In this document: positions 15,987 to 23,789 of the stretch, piece by piece
How positions within the stretch are numbered: position 1 is the stretch's first letter
How the letters are laid out: each line of letters begins with the position of its first letter
Source: Acholeplasmatales bacterium DTU056
Lineage (GTDB): Bacteria > Bacillota_I > Bacilli_A > ML615J-28 > CAG-698
DNA length: 25,782 nucleotides
Reading direction: 5' to 3'
NCBI GenBank assembly: GCA_001512985.1
Contig: LFRX01000055.1
Span: 24,780 to 50,561, forward strand
Made by a program: the position numbers and the translations under genes
The notes under the pieces: model-generated
The model's input: the letters and a program-made list of their open reading frames with translations, nothing else
Told to the model about the DNA's origin: nothing
Database searches by the model: none

Positions 15987-16292
15987 TTACTCCTCCAATC
16001 CTATCGCTTTCTTTATTGGCATTGAAAAAGCAATTCCTTTATTCACTTCAGTTAAATTTAGTCTTTCAGTTAATTTATCCATAATAGCATTAGTTTCATC
16101 AGGTTTAGTTACTACTAAAAATACTCTTTTTTCTGGTTCAATTTTTAAACCTAAAAAACTTAATTCTTTAGGATCGCCTGTCCCACGTCCAATTAAAACG
16201 ATACCGGTTTCAATTTTCATACTTTGTAATTTCTTCGTAACAACTTCTTCACTATTCTTATCTACGATTACTACTATTAAATGTCCTTTCAT
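15987..16292 (-). CDS. P-II-like small regulatory protein, copy 2
   Basis: A P-II-like protein of 101 residues. HLIVVIVDKN opens the first strand, and LGLKIEPEKRVFLVV and NKGIAFSMPIKK match the later strands. It diverges most around the loop: the GGTIL motif of the other two copies is replaced by TGIVLIGRGTGDPKE, so it may bind a different ligand or partner. The frame continues to a GTG at 16301, but that GTG is part of the ribosome site GAGGTGATT, which is correctly spaced for the ATG at 16292. The ribosome site overlaps the TGA of the preceding gene, and the gap to the next gene is a single base, so the three P-II-like genes are tightly coupled. Confidence 0.8.
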   Translation of the reverse strand: MKGHLIVVIVDKNSEEVVTKKLQSMKIETGIVLIGRGTGDPKELSFLGLKIEPEKRVFLVVTKPDETNAIMDKLTERLNLTEVNKGIAFSMPIKKAIGLEE

Positions 16293-16302
16293 TGAAATCA
16301 CC

Positions 16303-16599
16303 TCATCCTAAAGCACTTAAGACATCAAGAACTAAAATAATACCTTGATGATTAAATGATTTTTTAAGTCCTTCATCAATAAATTTTATAATACTATCTG
16401 TATCTTCTTCCTTAGATAAAATGAGCACAACTTCTTTTTCCGGTTCAATGGATAAATTAAAAACCTTTTTTAATGATTTTAGATCAATGCTACGCCCATG
16501 TAAAATTGTACCCCCACGTGCTCCTGCAGATTTAGCAAATCTCATAACATCTTCAGATAAATATTTATCTACAATTACCACTATTAAATCTTGATACAT
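16303..16599 (-). CDS. P-II-like small regulatory protein, copy 1
   Basis: The first gene of the operon, about 98 residues. DLIVVIVDKY, GARGGTILHGRS, LSIEPEKEVVLIL and GIILVLDV follow the P-II strand order, with a shortened T-loop and no classical modification tyrosine. The frame extends to a GTG at 16608, but that triplet lies inside the ribosome site GAGGTG six bases before the ATG at 16599, which I therefore choose. A TATAAT lies about 30 bases upstream. No glnA, amtB or nitrogen-assimilation gene is nearby, so a role in ammonium control is not supported. Ligand unknown. Confidence 0.8.
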   Translation of the reverse strand: MYQDLIVVIVDKYLSEDVMRFAKSAGARGGTILHGRSIDLKSLKKVFNLSIEPEKEVVLILSKEEDTDSIIKFIDEGLKKSFNHQGIILVLDVLSALG

Positions 16600-16628
16600 T
16601 ACGTACACCTCATCTAATTTTTTCTCTG

Positions 16629-16634
16629 ATTATA
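16629..16634 (-). promoter_or_regulatory. -10 box of the P-II/DUF1538 operon
   Basis: A perfect TATAAT on the minus strand about 30 bases before the start of the first P-II-like gene. The -35 region at 17 bases is poor (ATATAT), which may mean an activator is needed. Confidence 0.55.
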
Positions 16635-16866
16635 CTAGTTTATTTTTTTAAATATATTAATTAAAACTATGAGTTTATAGAATTATATCATAATTAAAAA
16701 CTTTTTTCAAAGTAAAAATAGGTTAAATAACCTAAGAAAAAAATATTTTGTATTTTATTGGATATTTTTGATAATATTTTTAATATTATTCAATAATACT
16801 CTATTAAATTATTTAGTCATTATTGCCTGGCCTGTTTATTACAAAATAATTATTATAATAAAAAAA
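16635..16866. other. Very AT-rich intergenic stretch with short inverted repeats
   Basis: The gap 16600-16901 is the longest without a gene. Besides the P-II promoter and the bcp terminator it holds two perfect inverted repeats, TAGGTTA-AA-TAACCTA (16719-16734) and ATAATATT-TTT-AATATTAT (16771-16789). The first lies about 85 bases upstream of the P-II -10 and has the form of an operator. No open frame with a ribosome site and no tRNA or riboswitch fold was recognised. Confidence 0.35.
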
Positions 16867-16895
16867 TCCTAAAATAGTAATTTACTATTTTAGGA
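16859..16895 (-). terminator. Intrinsic terminator of the pncA-pncB-bcp unit
   Basis: A near-continuous palindrome (16867-16880 with 16882-16895, outer arm TCCTAAAATAGTAA) followed in the minus transcript by a run of seven U. It begins 7 bases past the bcp stop. Confidence 0.88.
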
Positions 16896-16901
16896 GAAAA
16901 T

Positions 16902-17363
16902 TCATCTTTCTTGCAAATATTCCAAAATCTCTTCCGCATTCTTATCCGGATTAGCATTTGGCATGGTTTTTTCGATATATCCTTGTTCATCAATGATGTA
17001 TGTGGTGCGAATAACTCCAAGATAAGTCTTACCATACATCTTTTTTTCACCAAGAACATCGTATTTAGTAATAACTTCTTGGTTTGGATCAGCAAGAATA
17101 ATAAATGGCAAATTATATTTACTTGCAAATTTTTGATGTGACTCAACGCTATCTTTACTAATACCAATAACAACAACATCTAAATCTTTAAATTTTGTAA
17201 AAGTATCACGAAAAGCACATGCTTGTCGCGTACATCCTGGTGTATCATCTTTGGGATAAAAATACAATACTACTTTTTTTCCTAAAAAATCGCTTAATGA
17301 AACTATTTCACCAAACTGATTTTTTAATTTAAAATCAGGGGCTTTGATTTTTTCATGTAACAT
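16902..17363 (-). CDS. bcp: Thioredoxin-dependent thiol peroxidase (Bcp/PrxQ type)
   Basis: A peroxiredoxin of the AhpC/TSA superfamily that reduces hydroperoxides with electrons from thioredoxin. PKDDTPGCTRQAC contains the peroxidatic cysteine (Cys46 counted from the first ATG) and the likely resolving cysteine five residues later (Cys51), the PrxQ arrangement. Length about 153 residues is typical. Two in-frame ATGs exist: 17369 lies only 3 bases after GAGAGG, while 17363 lies 9 bases after it, so I prefer 17363 with modest certainty. It follows pncB by 15 bases and precedes a strong terminator, so it belongs to the nicotinamide salvage transcript. With rubrerythrin it forms the visible peroxide defence of this window. 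Confidence 0.93.
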   Translation of the reverse strand: MLHEKIKAPDFKLKNQFGEIVSLSDFLGKKVVLYFYPKDDTPGCTRQACAFRDTFTKFKDLDVVVIGISKDSVESHQKFASKYNLPFIILADPNQEVITKYDVLGEKKMYGKTYLGVIRTTYIIDEQGYIEKTMPNANPDKNAEEILEYLQER

Positions 17364-17378
17364 TTTCATTTTCCTCTC

Positions 17379-18836
17379 TTATCCTTTAAGGTATTTTTCA
17401 GCTTGATCTTTAATTAATTGATCTTTAATTTCCCATAATTTAAGAGATAAGTCAACATAGTATTTGTGTGGAAATTCAAAACGTTTTAACTCATCCCATA
17501 AAGTATCTAGCTGACTTTGACAATATGCTCGAATTTCTTCTAAAGTTGGCAAGTCATAGACTCGTTTCCCATCTTTAAAAATTGGTTTCAATAGATTAAT
17601 TGCATAATAGTCAACTAATGTTTTTCTTTTCCAAGTATGAACTGGATCAAAGATTTCTAATGGTTGTGTCTCATCGATTTCCTCATCATAAACCGTAATT
17701 AAATCGGCTAAGGCTTTATTCGTTTTTTTACAATATAATCGATATACTTTTTTAAAGTGTGGAGTAGTGACTTTATTAGAGTTTTCACTTATTTTAATTT
17801 TTGGAATAATTTTTCCATCTTCTTCAATGGCTACTAATTTGTATACTCCACCAAAAACAGGATCAGATTTGGCAGTAATTAAACGTTCACCAACTCCAAA
17901 ACTATCGATTTTAGCATCATGATGAACTAATTCTTTAATAATGTATTCATCAAGTGAGTTTGAAACAATAATTCTACAATCAACTAATCCAGCTTCATCA
18001 AGCATTTTTCTAGCTTGCCCAGCTAAGTATTCTAAATCACCGGAATCAATTCGAATTCCACATTTCTTAATTCCTTTTGGCCATAAAACTTCTTTGACAA
18101 CTTTTATGGCATTTGGAACTCCACTTTTTAAAACATTGTAAGTATCAACTAAAAAGACAGCATTATGAGGATACACTTCTGCATACGCCTTAAATGCTTC
18201 ATATTCACTCGGAAACATTTGAATCCAAGAGTGACCCATTGTTCCAACAACTGGAACACTAAATAATTGGTCGGCCGCAGTTTGTGAAGTACCAATTACT
18301 CCGCCAATATAAGCAGCACGCGCTCCATAAACTGAAGCATCGGCTCCATGAGCTCGACGAGCTCCCATTTCTAAAATGGTTCGTCCATCAGCACTTCGAA
18401 CAATTCGATTGGCTTTGGTGGCAATTAGAGATTGATGGTTGATACATAACAATAAGAATGTTTCGATAAATTGGGCTTCAATTGCTTTAGCCCGTACTGT
18501 TAATAATGGTTCGCCAGGAAATACTACAGTACCTTCTGGTACCGCATAAATATCACCAGTAAATTTAAAGTTTCGTAAATATTCTAAGAAGCGCTCTGTA
18601 AAAATATTTTTTGAACGTAAATATTCGATATCTTCATCAGTAAAATGAAGATTTTCAATGAATTCTACTACTTGCTCTAACCCCGCCGCGATCACAAATC
18701 CACCTTGATCAGGAATTGTTCGGAAGAACAAATCAAAGTAACAAATTTTATCGCCAATTCCAGCTTCTAAATAACCATTGGCCATTGTTAATTCATAAAA
18801 ATCGGCTAACATAGCTGGATTAATTTTTTTAATCAT
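17379..18836 (-). CDS. pncB: Nicotinate phosphoribosyltransferase
   Basis: PncB joins nicotinate to PRPP, with ATP hydrolysis, giving nicotinate mononucleotide in the Preiss-Handler route to NAD. The protein (about 485 residues) shows the family N-terminus LADFYELTMANGY, the substrate-site block EMGARRAHG, and GTMGHSWIQMF with the histidine (near residue 202) that is phosphorylated in the catalytic cycle. RIDSGDLEYLA and FGVGERLITA form the usual phosphoribosyl-binding end of the barrel. The frame runs to a GTG at 18845, but that codon is part of the ribosome site GAAGGTG for the ATG at 18836. It overlaps pncA by 8 bases, so nicotinamidase product and its consumer are made together. Confidence 0.95.
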   Translation of the reverse strand: MIKKINPAMLADFYELTMANGYLEAGIGDKICYFDLFFRTIPDQGGFVIAAGLEQVVEFIENLHFTDEDIEYLRSKNIFTERFLEYLRNFKFTGDIYAVPEGTVVFPGEPLLTVRAKAIEAQFIETFLLLCINHQSLIATKANRIVRSADGRTILEMGARRAHGADASVYGARAAYIGGVIGTSQTAADQLFSVPVVGTMGHSWIQMFPSEYEAFKAYAEVYPHNAVFLVDTYNVLKSGVPNAIKVVKEVLWPKGIKKCGIRIDSGDLEYLAGQARKMLDEAGLVDCRIIVSNSLDEYIIKELVHHDAKIDSFGVGERLITAKSDPVFGGVYKLVAIEEDGKIIPKIKISENSNKVTTPHFKKVYRLYCKKTNKALADLITVYDEEIDETQPLEIFDPVHTWKRKTLVDYYAINLLKPIFKDGKRVYDLPTLEEIRAYCQSQLDTLWDELKRFEFPHKYYVDLSLKLWEIKDQLIKDQAEKYLKG

Positions 18837-19365
18837 ATTTAACACCTTCTATTACTTCAAAATATAATCCTTTCATCACATCAAAAGTTTTCTCATTCAA
18901 AGTTTCATCATAACTTGCAGTAGCTGTTTTATCAATAATAATTTTTGCCTCTGGTAAAGCTGCACGGACCAAAATAGCATTTGATAATACACAAATATTT
19001 GATACTAATCCACAAACTTCTACTTCATCATAATCTTTATCTTTTAAATAATTAGCTAATTCTAGTGATGGGAAAGAATTTTTATAAAAAGCTTGTCTAT
19101 CTTTTAATAATTCCTTAACTTTTCCATAAACTTCATGTCCCGCAGTATCTTTAATACAATGCTTAATCGGTAAATATTTACCTTCTAATGTTTCTAAATA
19201 ATTATCATAATGAGTATCAAGCGTATAGATGACATCATAATTATTATCTTGATAATATTTTATTTTTTGATAAATGACTTCTTCTAAATCCTTGGCTTTT
19301 TCAAACCCAAGGGTGCCAATAACAAAATCATTTTGAAAATCGACAACTATCAATAGTTTTTTCAT
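18829..19365 (-). CDS. pncA: Nicotinamidase (isochorismatase-fold cysteine hydrolase)
   Basis: PncA deamidates nicotinamide to nicotinate plus ammonia. The catalytic triad is visible as Asp9 (VVDFQNDF), Lys95 (FYKNSF) and Cys125 (GLVSNICV), with metal ligands Asp50 and His52 (LDTHYD) and His69 (IKHC). The frame opens 12 codons earlier at 19401, but that segment lacks a ribosome site and runs through the TATAAT promoter, whereas the ATG at 19365 follows GGAGGG at normal distance; the resulting 178 residues fit the family. The overlap with pncB supports nicotinamide, rather than another isochorismatase substrate. First gene of pncA-pncB-bcp. Confidence 0.92.
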   Translation of the reverse strand: MKKLLIVVDFQNDFVIGTLGFEKAKDLEEVIYQKIKYYQDNNYDVIYTLDTHYDNYLETLEGKYLPIKHCIKDTAGHEVYGKVKELLKDRQAFYKNSFPSLELANYLKDKDYDEVEVCGLVSNICVLSNAILVRAALPEAKIIIDKTATASYDETLNEKTFDVMKGLYFEVIEGVKYD

Positions 19366-19387
19366 AGTTACCCTCCAATTCGTTTTT

Positions 19388-19393
19388 ATTATA
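19388..19393 (-). promoter_or_regulatory. -10 box of the pncA-pncB-bcp promoter
   Basis: Extended -10 TGG-TATAAT on the minus strand, about 23 bases before the pncA start. A TTAATT 17 bases upstream is a weak -35. No NAD riboswitch fold or NiaR/NrtR site was recognised in the short leader. Confidence 0.6.
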
Positions 19394-19437
19394 CCATACA
19401 TTTACAAAAAAATTAATGTCTTACACATTTATTTTAC

Positions 19438-19474
19438 AATAAAAAAAGCAATGAAGGATTTCTTCATTGCTTTT
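19438..19474 (-). terminator. Intrinsic terminator after buk
   Basis: Perfect 13-bp stem (19444-19456 with 19462-19474, core GCAATGAAG/CTTCATTGC), 5-base loop, followed by a seven-U run in the minus transcript. It starts 5 bases after the buk stop and ends the eight-gene branched-chain operon. Confidence 0.93.
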
Positions 19475-19478
19475 GGAG

Positions 19479-20552
19479 TTAATATGTCATTATTTCTTCT
19501 TCTTTATTTAAAACCCGGAATAAGCCTTCAACTAAAGCTTGCATTTCATTTTCGCCAGGCATTATGACTACTTTGACTAAATGCCCTAAATACTCATTAA
19601 TGGTTTTAATTAAAATTTCATTATGGGCACTCCCCCCGGTTAAAATAACCGCATCAATTTCTCCTTTAGCCGCAAAATACAGTCCACCAATTTCTTTAAC
19701 TATTTGATAGGCCATAGCCTCTAAATAGAAGTTTGCTTCTTTATCTCCGGCATAAATCATTTGACGAACTTTAACTCCGTCATTGGTTCCAAGATAGGAT
19801 ACTAATCCACCATCGCCAATTAATTTACGCATTATTTCTTGTTTAGTGTAATTCCCGGAAAAACACATGTCAACTATTTGATTGACTGGCAATCCTCCGG
19901 CTCGTTCAGGAGAAAACGGCCCTTCGCCCCCTAAGGCATCATTAACATCAATTACTTTCCCTTTTTGATGCAATCCGATTGAAATTCCGCCACCTAAATG
20001 AGCAATAATTAAATTCAATTCTTCATATTTTTTCTCTATTGCTTTGGCATAATTTTTCGCAATTGATTTATGATTTAGGGCATGAAAAATACTTCGACGT
20101 TTTATTTCTTTTAAACCACTAATCCTTGCAATATCACTTAATTCATCAACTACCACAGGGTCAACGATAAATGCCAACTTTTTATATTGTTTAGCAAAAT
20201 CATAAGCGATTATTGCCCCAAGGTTAGAGGCGTGGGAACCATATCTTTCATTAACTAAATCATCAATCATTTGGTCATTAACTAAATATGTTCCCGATTT
20301 TAATGGTCGTAATAATCCCCCTCGACCAACAAAATAATCAATTTTACTAATGTTTATATTATTTTCTGTTAATGTTTGTAGGATTATTTGTTTACGAAAA
20401 GGAGTTTGAGAAATAATATTAGGATATTTTTTTAATTCTTCATTTGAATGATATATTGTTTGGCTAATTACAACATTTTGGTTAATAAAAACGGCAATTT
20501 TAGTTGATGTTGATCCAGGATTGATAACTAAAGTATAAATTTTATTCTTCAT
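19479..20552 (-). CDS. buk: Butyrate kinase (branched-chain acyl kinase)
   Basis: An acetokinase-family enzyme that transfers phosphate from acyl phosphate to ADP, giving ATP and a free acid. At 357 residues it has the length of Buk rather than AckA (about 400). The ASKHA N-terminal motif VINPGSTSTKIAVF, LIAHLGGGISIGLH and VILTGGSAHNEIL are the phosphate and adenosine-site blocks. It overlaps ptb by 11 bases and has a GGTGG ribosome site. With leucine dehydrogenase and 2-oxoisovalerate-type oxidoreductase in the same transcript, the likely substrates are isobutyryl-, isovaleryl- and 2-methylbutyryl-phosphate; plain butyrate cannot be excluded, although no butyrate-forming genes are in the window. 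Confidence 0.94.
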   Translation of the reverse strand: MKNKIYTLVINPGSTSTKIAVFINQNVVISQTIYHSNEELKKYPNIISQTPFRKQIILQTLTENNINISKIDYFVGRGGLLRPLKSGTYLVNDQMIDDLVNERYGSHASNLGAIIAYDFAKQYKKLAFIVDPVVVDELSDIARISGLKEIKRRSIFHALNHKSIAKNYAKAIEKKYEELNLIIAHLGGGISIGLHQKGKVIDVNDALGGEGPFSPERAGGLPVNQIVDMCFSGNYTKQEIMRKLIGDGGLVSYLGTNDGVKVRQMIYAGDKEANFYLEAMAYQIVKEIGGLYFAAKGEIDAVILTGGSAHNEILIKTINEYLGHLVKVVIMPGENEMQALVEGLFRVLNKEEEIMTY

Positions 20553-21435
20553 AAACCACCGCTAAAGCAATTGAATAAAGTTTGGTTTGTTTTGTATCAG
20601 CACGACTAGTTAAGCAAATTGGAGCTTTTGCTCCGACAACAATTCCGGCACTGGTTGCTCCGGCTAGGAATTGGGCTGTTTTATAGAAAATATTTCCAGC
20701 ATCAATATCAGGGAAAATTATTCCGTCTGCTACTCCGGCCACCGGACTAGTAATATTTTTTTCTTTTGCAGCTTCAATAGATACTAAATTGTCTAATGCA
20801 AACGGTCCATCAATTATTGCCTCAATGTCTTTATCTTTAAAGTAATTAGCAATTTCAGCAGCTTCTACGGAAGATTGCATTTTTGGATTGACTTTTTCGA
20901 TTGCAGAGGCAAGGCCGATTCGCGGTTTTTCATATCCAAGGGATTTCATCACACGTAGTAAGTTATAAATTATCTCAATTTTTTGCTCAACTGTTGGGCT
21001 AATGTTCATCGCAATGTCACTGCAAAATAAAATCCGAGCTAAGGTTGGGAAACTAACTAATGCGACATGAGATAATAAGCGTCCAGTCCGAATGCCGGTG
21101 TCGCGGTTTACAACTGCTTTAAGTAAAGCATTTGTATCAATTAGCCCTTTCATTAATATATCCGCTTTATTTTCACGAATTAATGTTACACCAACAGTTG
21201 CGGCTTCGTCTTTAGTTTCACAATTAATTATTGTAAAATCCCCTGGATTGACTTGCAATTCTTGTAATTCATTTACAATATTTTTTGGTCCAATTAAAAT
21301 CGGTTCAACAAGATTATCTTTTTTAGCTTCAATTACCGCTTCTAATACTTCTTTTCCTTCGACCCATACAACTGCTAGTTTTTTGGTTGGTTTAGATTTT
21401 GCTAGTTCGTATATTTGATCCAAATTTTTGATCAT
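20542..21435 (-). CDS. ptb: Phosphate butyryltransferase
   Basis: Ptb exchanges CoA of butyryl- or branched acyl-CoA for phosphate, feeding butyrate kinase. The 297-residue protein matches the phosphotransacetylase/Ptb family: LAVVWVEGKEVLEAV, the MKGLIDTNALLKAVV region, IARILFCSDIAMN-type core, and C-terminal VVGAKAPICLTSRAD. Length fits Ptb (about 300) rather than classical Pta (about 330). The ATG at 21435 overlaps the gamma-subunit stop (ATGA) and has a GGAG site 8 bases away. Always paired with buk in such operons; function is secure, chain-length preference is inferred from neighbours. Confidence 0.94.
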   Translation of the reverse strand: MIKNLDQIYELAKSKPTKKLAVVWVEGKEVLEAVIEAKKDNLVEPILIGPKNIVNELQELQVNPGDFTIINCETKDEAATVGVTLIRENKADILMKGLIDTNALLKAVVNRDTGIRTGRLLSHVALVSFPTLARILFCSDIAMNISPTVEQKIEIIYNLLRVMKSLGYEKPRIGLASAIEKVNPKMQSSVEAAEIANYFKDKDIEAIIDGPFALDNLVSIEAAKEKNITSPVAGVADGIIFPDIDAGNIFYKTAQFLAGATSAGIVVGAKAPICLTSRADTKQTKLYSIALAVVYEE

Positions 21436-21989
21436 AACATCAGCTCCATTATATATTTTCTTCCGGCTTCAATTGCTTTAATATTAATATCAAGTAAATC
21501 TTTTTTTCTTTCTCCAAGGTGTTGTTGTAATGTATGTAATATATTTTCAAGGTTATATGTTTTTCTTAATTCTAGATATGCTCCTAGCATAATCATATTA
21601 ATAACTTTTGGATTACCAAGTTGATTAGCTAAATCGTTTACTGGAATGCCATAAGAGTTTTTAAAAGTCACTTTTTCTTTATCAATTAACGATGAATTAT
21701 ATAGTAATAATCCATCTTCGTGGATACGATTTTGAAATTTATCAAGAGATGGTCCATTAAAAATGATTAAAGTATCAGATAGACGAAAAACCGGAGAATA
21801 AATTGGTTCATTAGAAATAATAACCGCACAATTAGCTGTCCCACCACGTGTTTCTGGTCCATATGATGGATACCAAGTAGAATTTAATTGTTCTTTAATG
21901 GCTGTATGGGCTAAAATCTGCCCAAGCATCATTACCCCTTGACCACCAAATCCTGCAATAGTAATTCGTTCTACTTTACTTGTTTTCAT
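21432..21989 (-). CDS. 2-oxoacid:ferredoxin oxidoreductase, gamma subunit
   Basis: The 185-residue gamma subunit of a four-subunit 2-oxoacid:ferredoxin oxidoreductase. It shows ITIAGFGGQGVMMLGQIL at the N-terminus and YPSYGPETRGGTANC, the CoA-binding side of the complex in this family. The start at 21989 is 14 bases inside the beta-subunit gene, with AAGGAT before it; the stop TGA overlaps the ptb start. Subunit order in the transcript is delta (ferredoxin), alpha, beta, gamma. I leave the symbol blank because Vor subunit letters differ between naming schemes. Confidence 0.92.
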   Translation of the reverse strand: MKTSKVERITIAGFGGQGVMMLGQILAHTAIKEQLNSTWYPSYGPETRGGTANCAVIISNEPIYSPVFRLSDTLIIFNGPSLDKFQNRIHEDGLLLYNSSLIDKEKVTFKNSYGIPVNDLANQLGNPKVINMIMLGAYLELRKTYNLENILHTLQQHLGERKKDLLDINIKAIEAGRKYIMELML

Positions 21990-22725
21990 AGTTATCCTTA
22001 TACACTCCTAATGGATAATAATTAATCATTTCTTTTTCTACCCATTGTAAAGCATCATATGGTGTCATTCCCCAGTTTACTGGACATGTTGATAAAACTT
22101 CGATTAACGAAAATCCTTTATTTTCTAATTGATATTGAAATGCTTTTTTAATCATCTTTTTAGCATTACGAACATTTTGCACATTATGAACGCTTACTCT
22201 TGCAATAAAACTTGCCCGAGGAATAGTAGCAAACATTTCACTAATTCTTATTGGTTCACCATGATCGACAACACTTCTTCCAAATGGAGAAGTAGTTGTC
22301 TTTTGCCCGATTAGAGTAGTTGGGGCCATTTGACCACCAGTCATTCCATAAATTGCATTATTAACAAAAATGACAGTGAAGTTTTCTCCGCGGTTTGCAG
22401 CATGGATTGTTTCGGCAATCCCAATCGACGCTAAGTCGCCATCACCTTGATATGTAAAGACAACAGAATCTGGACGGGTACGTTTAATTCCGGTAGCGAC
22501 TGCACAAGCTCTTCCATGAGCGGCTTGTTGCATGTCACAATTAAAGAAATTATAACTTAATACCGAACATCCAACACTAGCCACCCCAATAGTCTTTTCT
22601 AATACTCCTAATTCCTCTAAGCATTCCGCAACCAACTTATGAATAATTCCATGAGTGCAGCCTGGACAATATGACAAAGTAGCATCAGTTAATCCTTTAG
22701 ACTTTTGATATACTATCTTTTCCAT
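21976..22725 (-). CDS. 2-oxoacid:ferredoxin oxidoreductase, beta subunit (TPP-binding)
   Basis: This subunit binds thiamine pyrophosphate and the proximal 4Fe-4S cluster. The TPP motif is GDGDLASIG followed by NNAIYGMTGGQ. Cluster cysteines fit CPGC (20 and 23), VGCSV (53) and STCPVNWG (near 213), the pattern of the family. The 249-residue length is normal for the separate-subunit form. It starts on the last base of the alpha-subunit stop (TAATG) with a GGAGG site. With the alpha subunit it decarboxylates the branched 2-oxoacid and passes two electrons to ferredoxin. Confidence 0.94.
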   Translation of the reverse strand: MEKIVYQKSKGLTDATLSYCPGCTHGIIHKLVAECLEELGVLEKTIGVASVGCSVLSYNFFNCDMQQAAHGRACAVATGIKRTRPDSVVFTYQGDGDLASIGIAETIHAANRGENFTVIFVNNAIYGMTGGQMAPTTLIGQKTTTSPFGRSVVDHGEPIRISEMFATIPRASFIARVSVHNVQNVRNAKKMIKKAFQYQLENKGFSLIEVLSTCPVNWGMTPYDALQWVEKEMINYYPLGVYKDNYENK

Positions 22726-23789
22726 TATTTTTCCTCCATAATCTTTTTGACTACTGCACTTATTTCTTCAGGATCAGGAACCATACCACCTTGACGACCG
22801 AAGAAATATACCGGTAGTCGACCATTGATTGCAATTTTAACATCATCTATCATTTGTCCAGCACTAAGTTCAGCACATAAAATATATTTAGCCGATGTCG
22901 GTAAGTTTTCAAAAGCTTTTAGAGGATATGGCCATAAAGTGATTGGACGAATTAAACCAACCCGATACCCTTTTTCTCGAAGTGTGGCAATACTTGATAA
23001 TGCAATTCTTGCCATTGTTCCGTACGCAACAATAATTACTTCTGAATCCTCTAAAAAATATGTCTCGTACATTTGTTCATTTTCTTGAATTTGATTATAT
23101 TTTTCGATTAAACGTTGATTATGTTTTTCTAATTCTTGCGGATCAAGATATAAAGAATTTATTATTCGCCGTTTATTAGTTGGATTATAACCAGTTGTTG
23201 CCCAAGTTTCTTTATCAGGAATTTCACGTTTCTTGATTTCAACACTTGTATCAACTGGTTCCATCATTTGTCCTAGTAGACCATCAATGGCAATCATTAC
23301 CGGATTACGATAATAATCCGCCACATCAAAAGCCCTTTGAACAAATTCATACAATTCCTGAATATTGTATGGTGCATAACTAATTACCCGATAATCACCA
23401 TTTCCGCCACCACGCGTAATTTGATAATAATCCGCTTGCGAAGGTTGAATTCCGCCCAAACCTGGCCCACCTCGCATAACATTAACAATGACACATGGTA
23501 AATTCGCTCCACACAAATAAGAAATTCCTTCTTGTTTTAAGGCAATTCCTGGTGATGAGGAACTGGTCATAACGCGGGCTCCAGCTCCGCTGGCACCATA
23601 CACCATATTAATCGCCGCAATCTCTGATTCAGCTTGTAAAAATACTTTTCCTTGCTCTTTCATATATTTAGATAAATATTCAGGAATTTCATTTTGAGGA
23701 GTAATTGGATAACCAAAGAAAGCATCACATCCGCCTTTTAAAGCGGCTAAAGCAACTGCTTCATTACCTTTTAATAATACTTTACTCAT
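22725..23789 (-). CDS. vorB: 2-oxoisovalerate-type ferredoxin oxidoreductase, alpha subunit (VorB)
   Basis: The pyrimidine-domain (alpha) subunit, 354 residues. FFGYPITPQNEIPEYL, FLQAESEIAAINMVYG, TSSSSPGIALKQEG and NVMRGGPGLGGIQPSQADY are blocks I recognise from the 3-methyl-2-oxobutanoate dehydrogenase VorB group (called alpha or VorA in other schemes). The neighbouring leucine dehydrogenase, ptb and buk support branched 2-oxoacids as substrates, although close relatives use 2-oxoglutarate or other oxoacids. Overlaps the ferredoxin gene by 4 bases and has a GGGGAG ribosome site. Confidence 0.92.
   Translation of the reverse strand: MSKVLLKGNEAVALAALKGGCDAFFGYPITPQNEIPEYLSKYMKEQGKVFLQAESEIAAINMVYGASGAGARVMTSSSSPGIALKQEGISYLCGANLPCVIVNVMRGGPGLGGIQPSQADYYQITRGGGNGDYRVISYAPYNIQELYEFVQRAFDVADYYRNPVMIAIDGLLGQMMEPVDTSVEIKKREIPDKETWATTGYNPTNKRRIINSLYLDPQELEKHNQRLIEKYNQIQENEQMYETYFLEDSEVIIVAYGTMARIALSSIATLREKGYRVGLIRPITLWPYPLKAFENLPTSAKYILCAELSAGQMIDDVKIAINGRLPVYFFGRQGGMVPDPEEISAVVKKIMEEK

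Noticed and set aside
16853..17179. Minus-strand frame of 108 codons overlapping bcp
   Set aside because: Alternative frame through bcp and its terminator; the bcp frame carries the conserved catalytic motif.
21092..21624. Plus-strand frames opposite ptb and the gamma subunit
   Set aside because: Antisense shadows of conserved enzymes.
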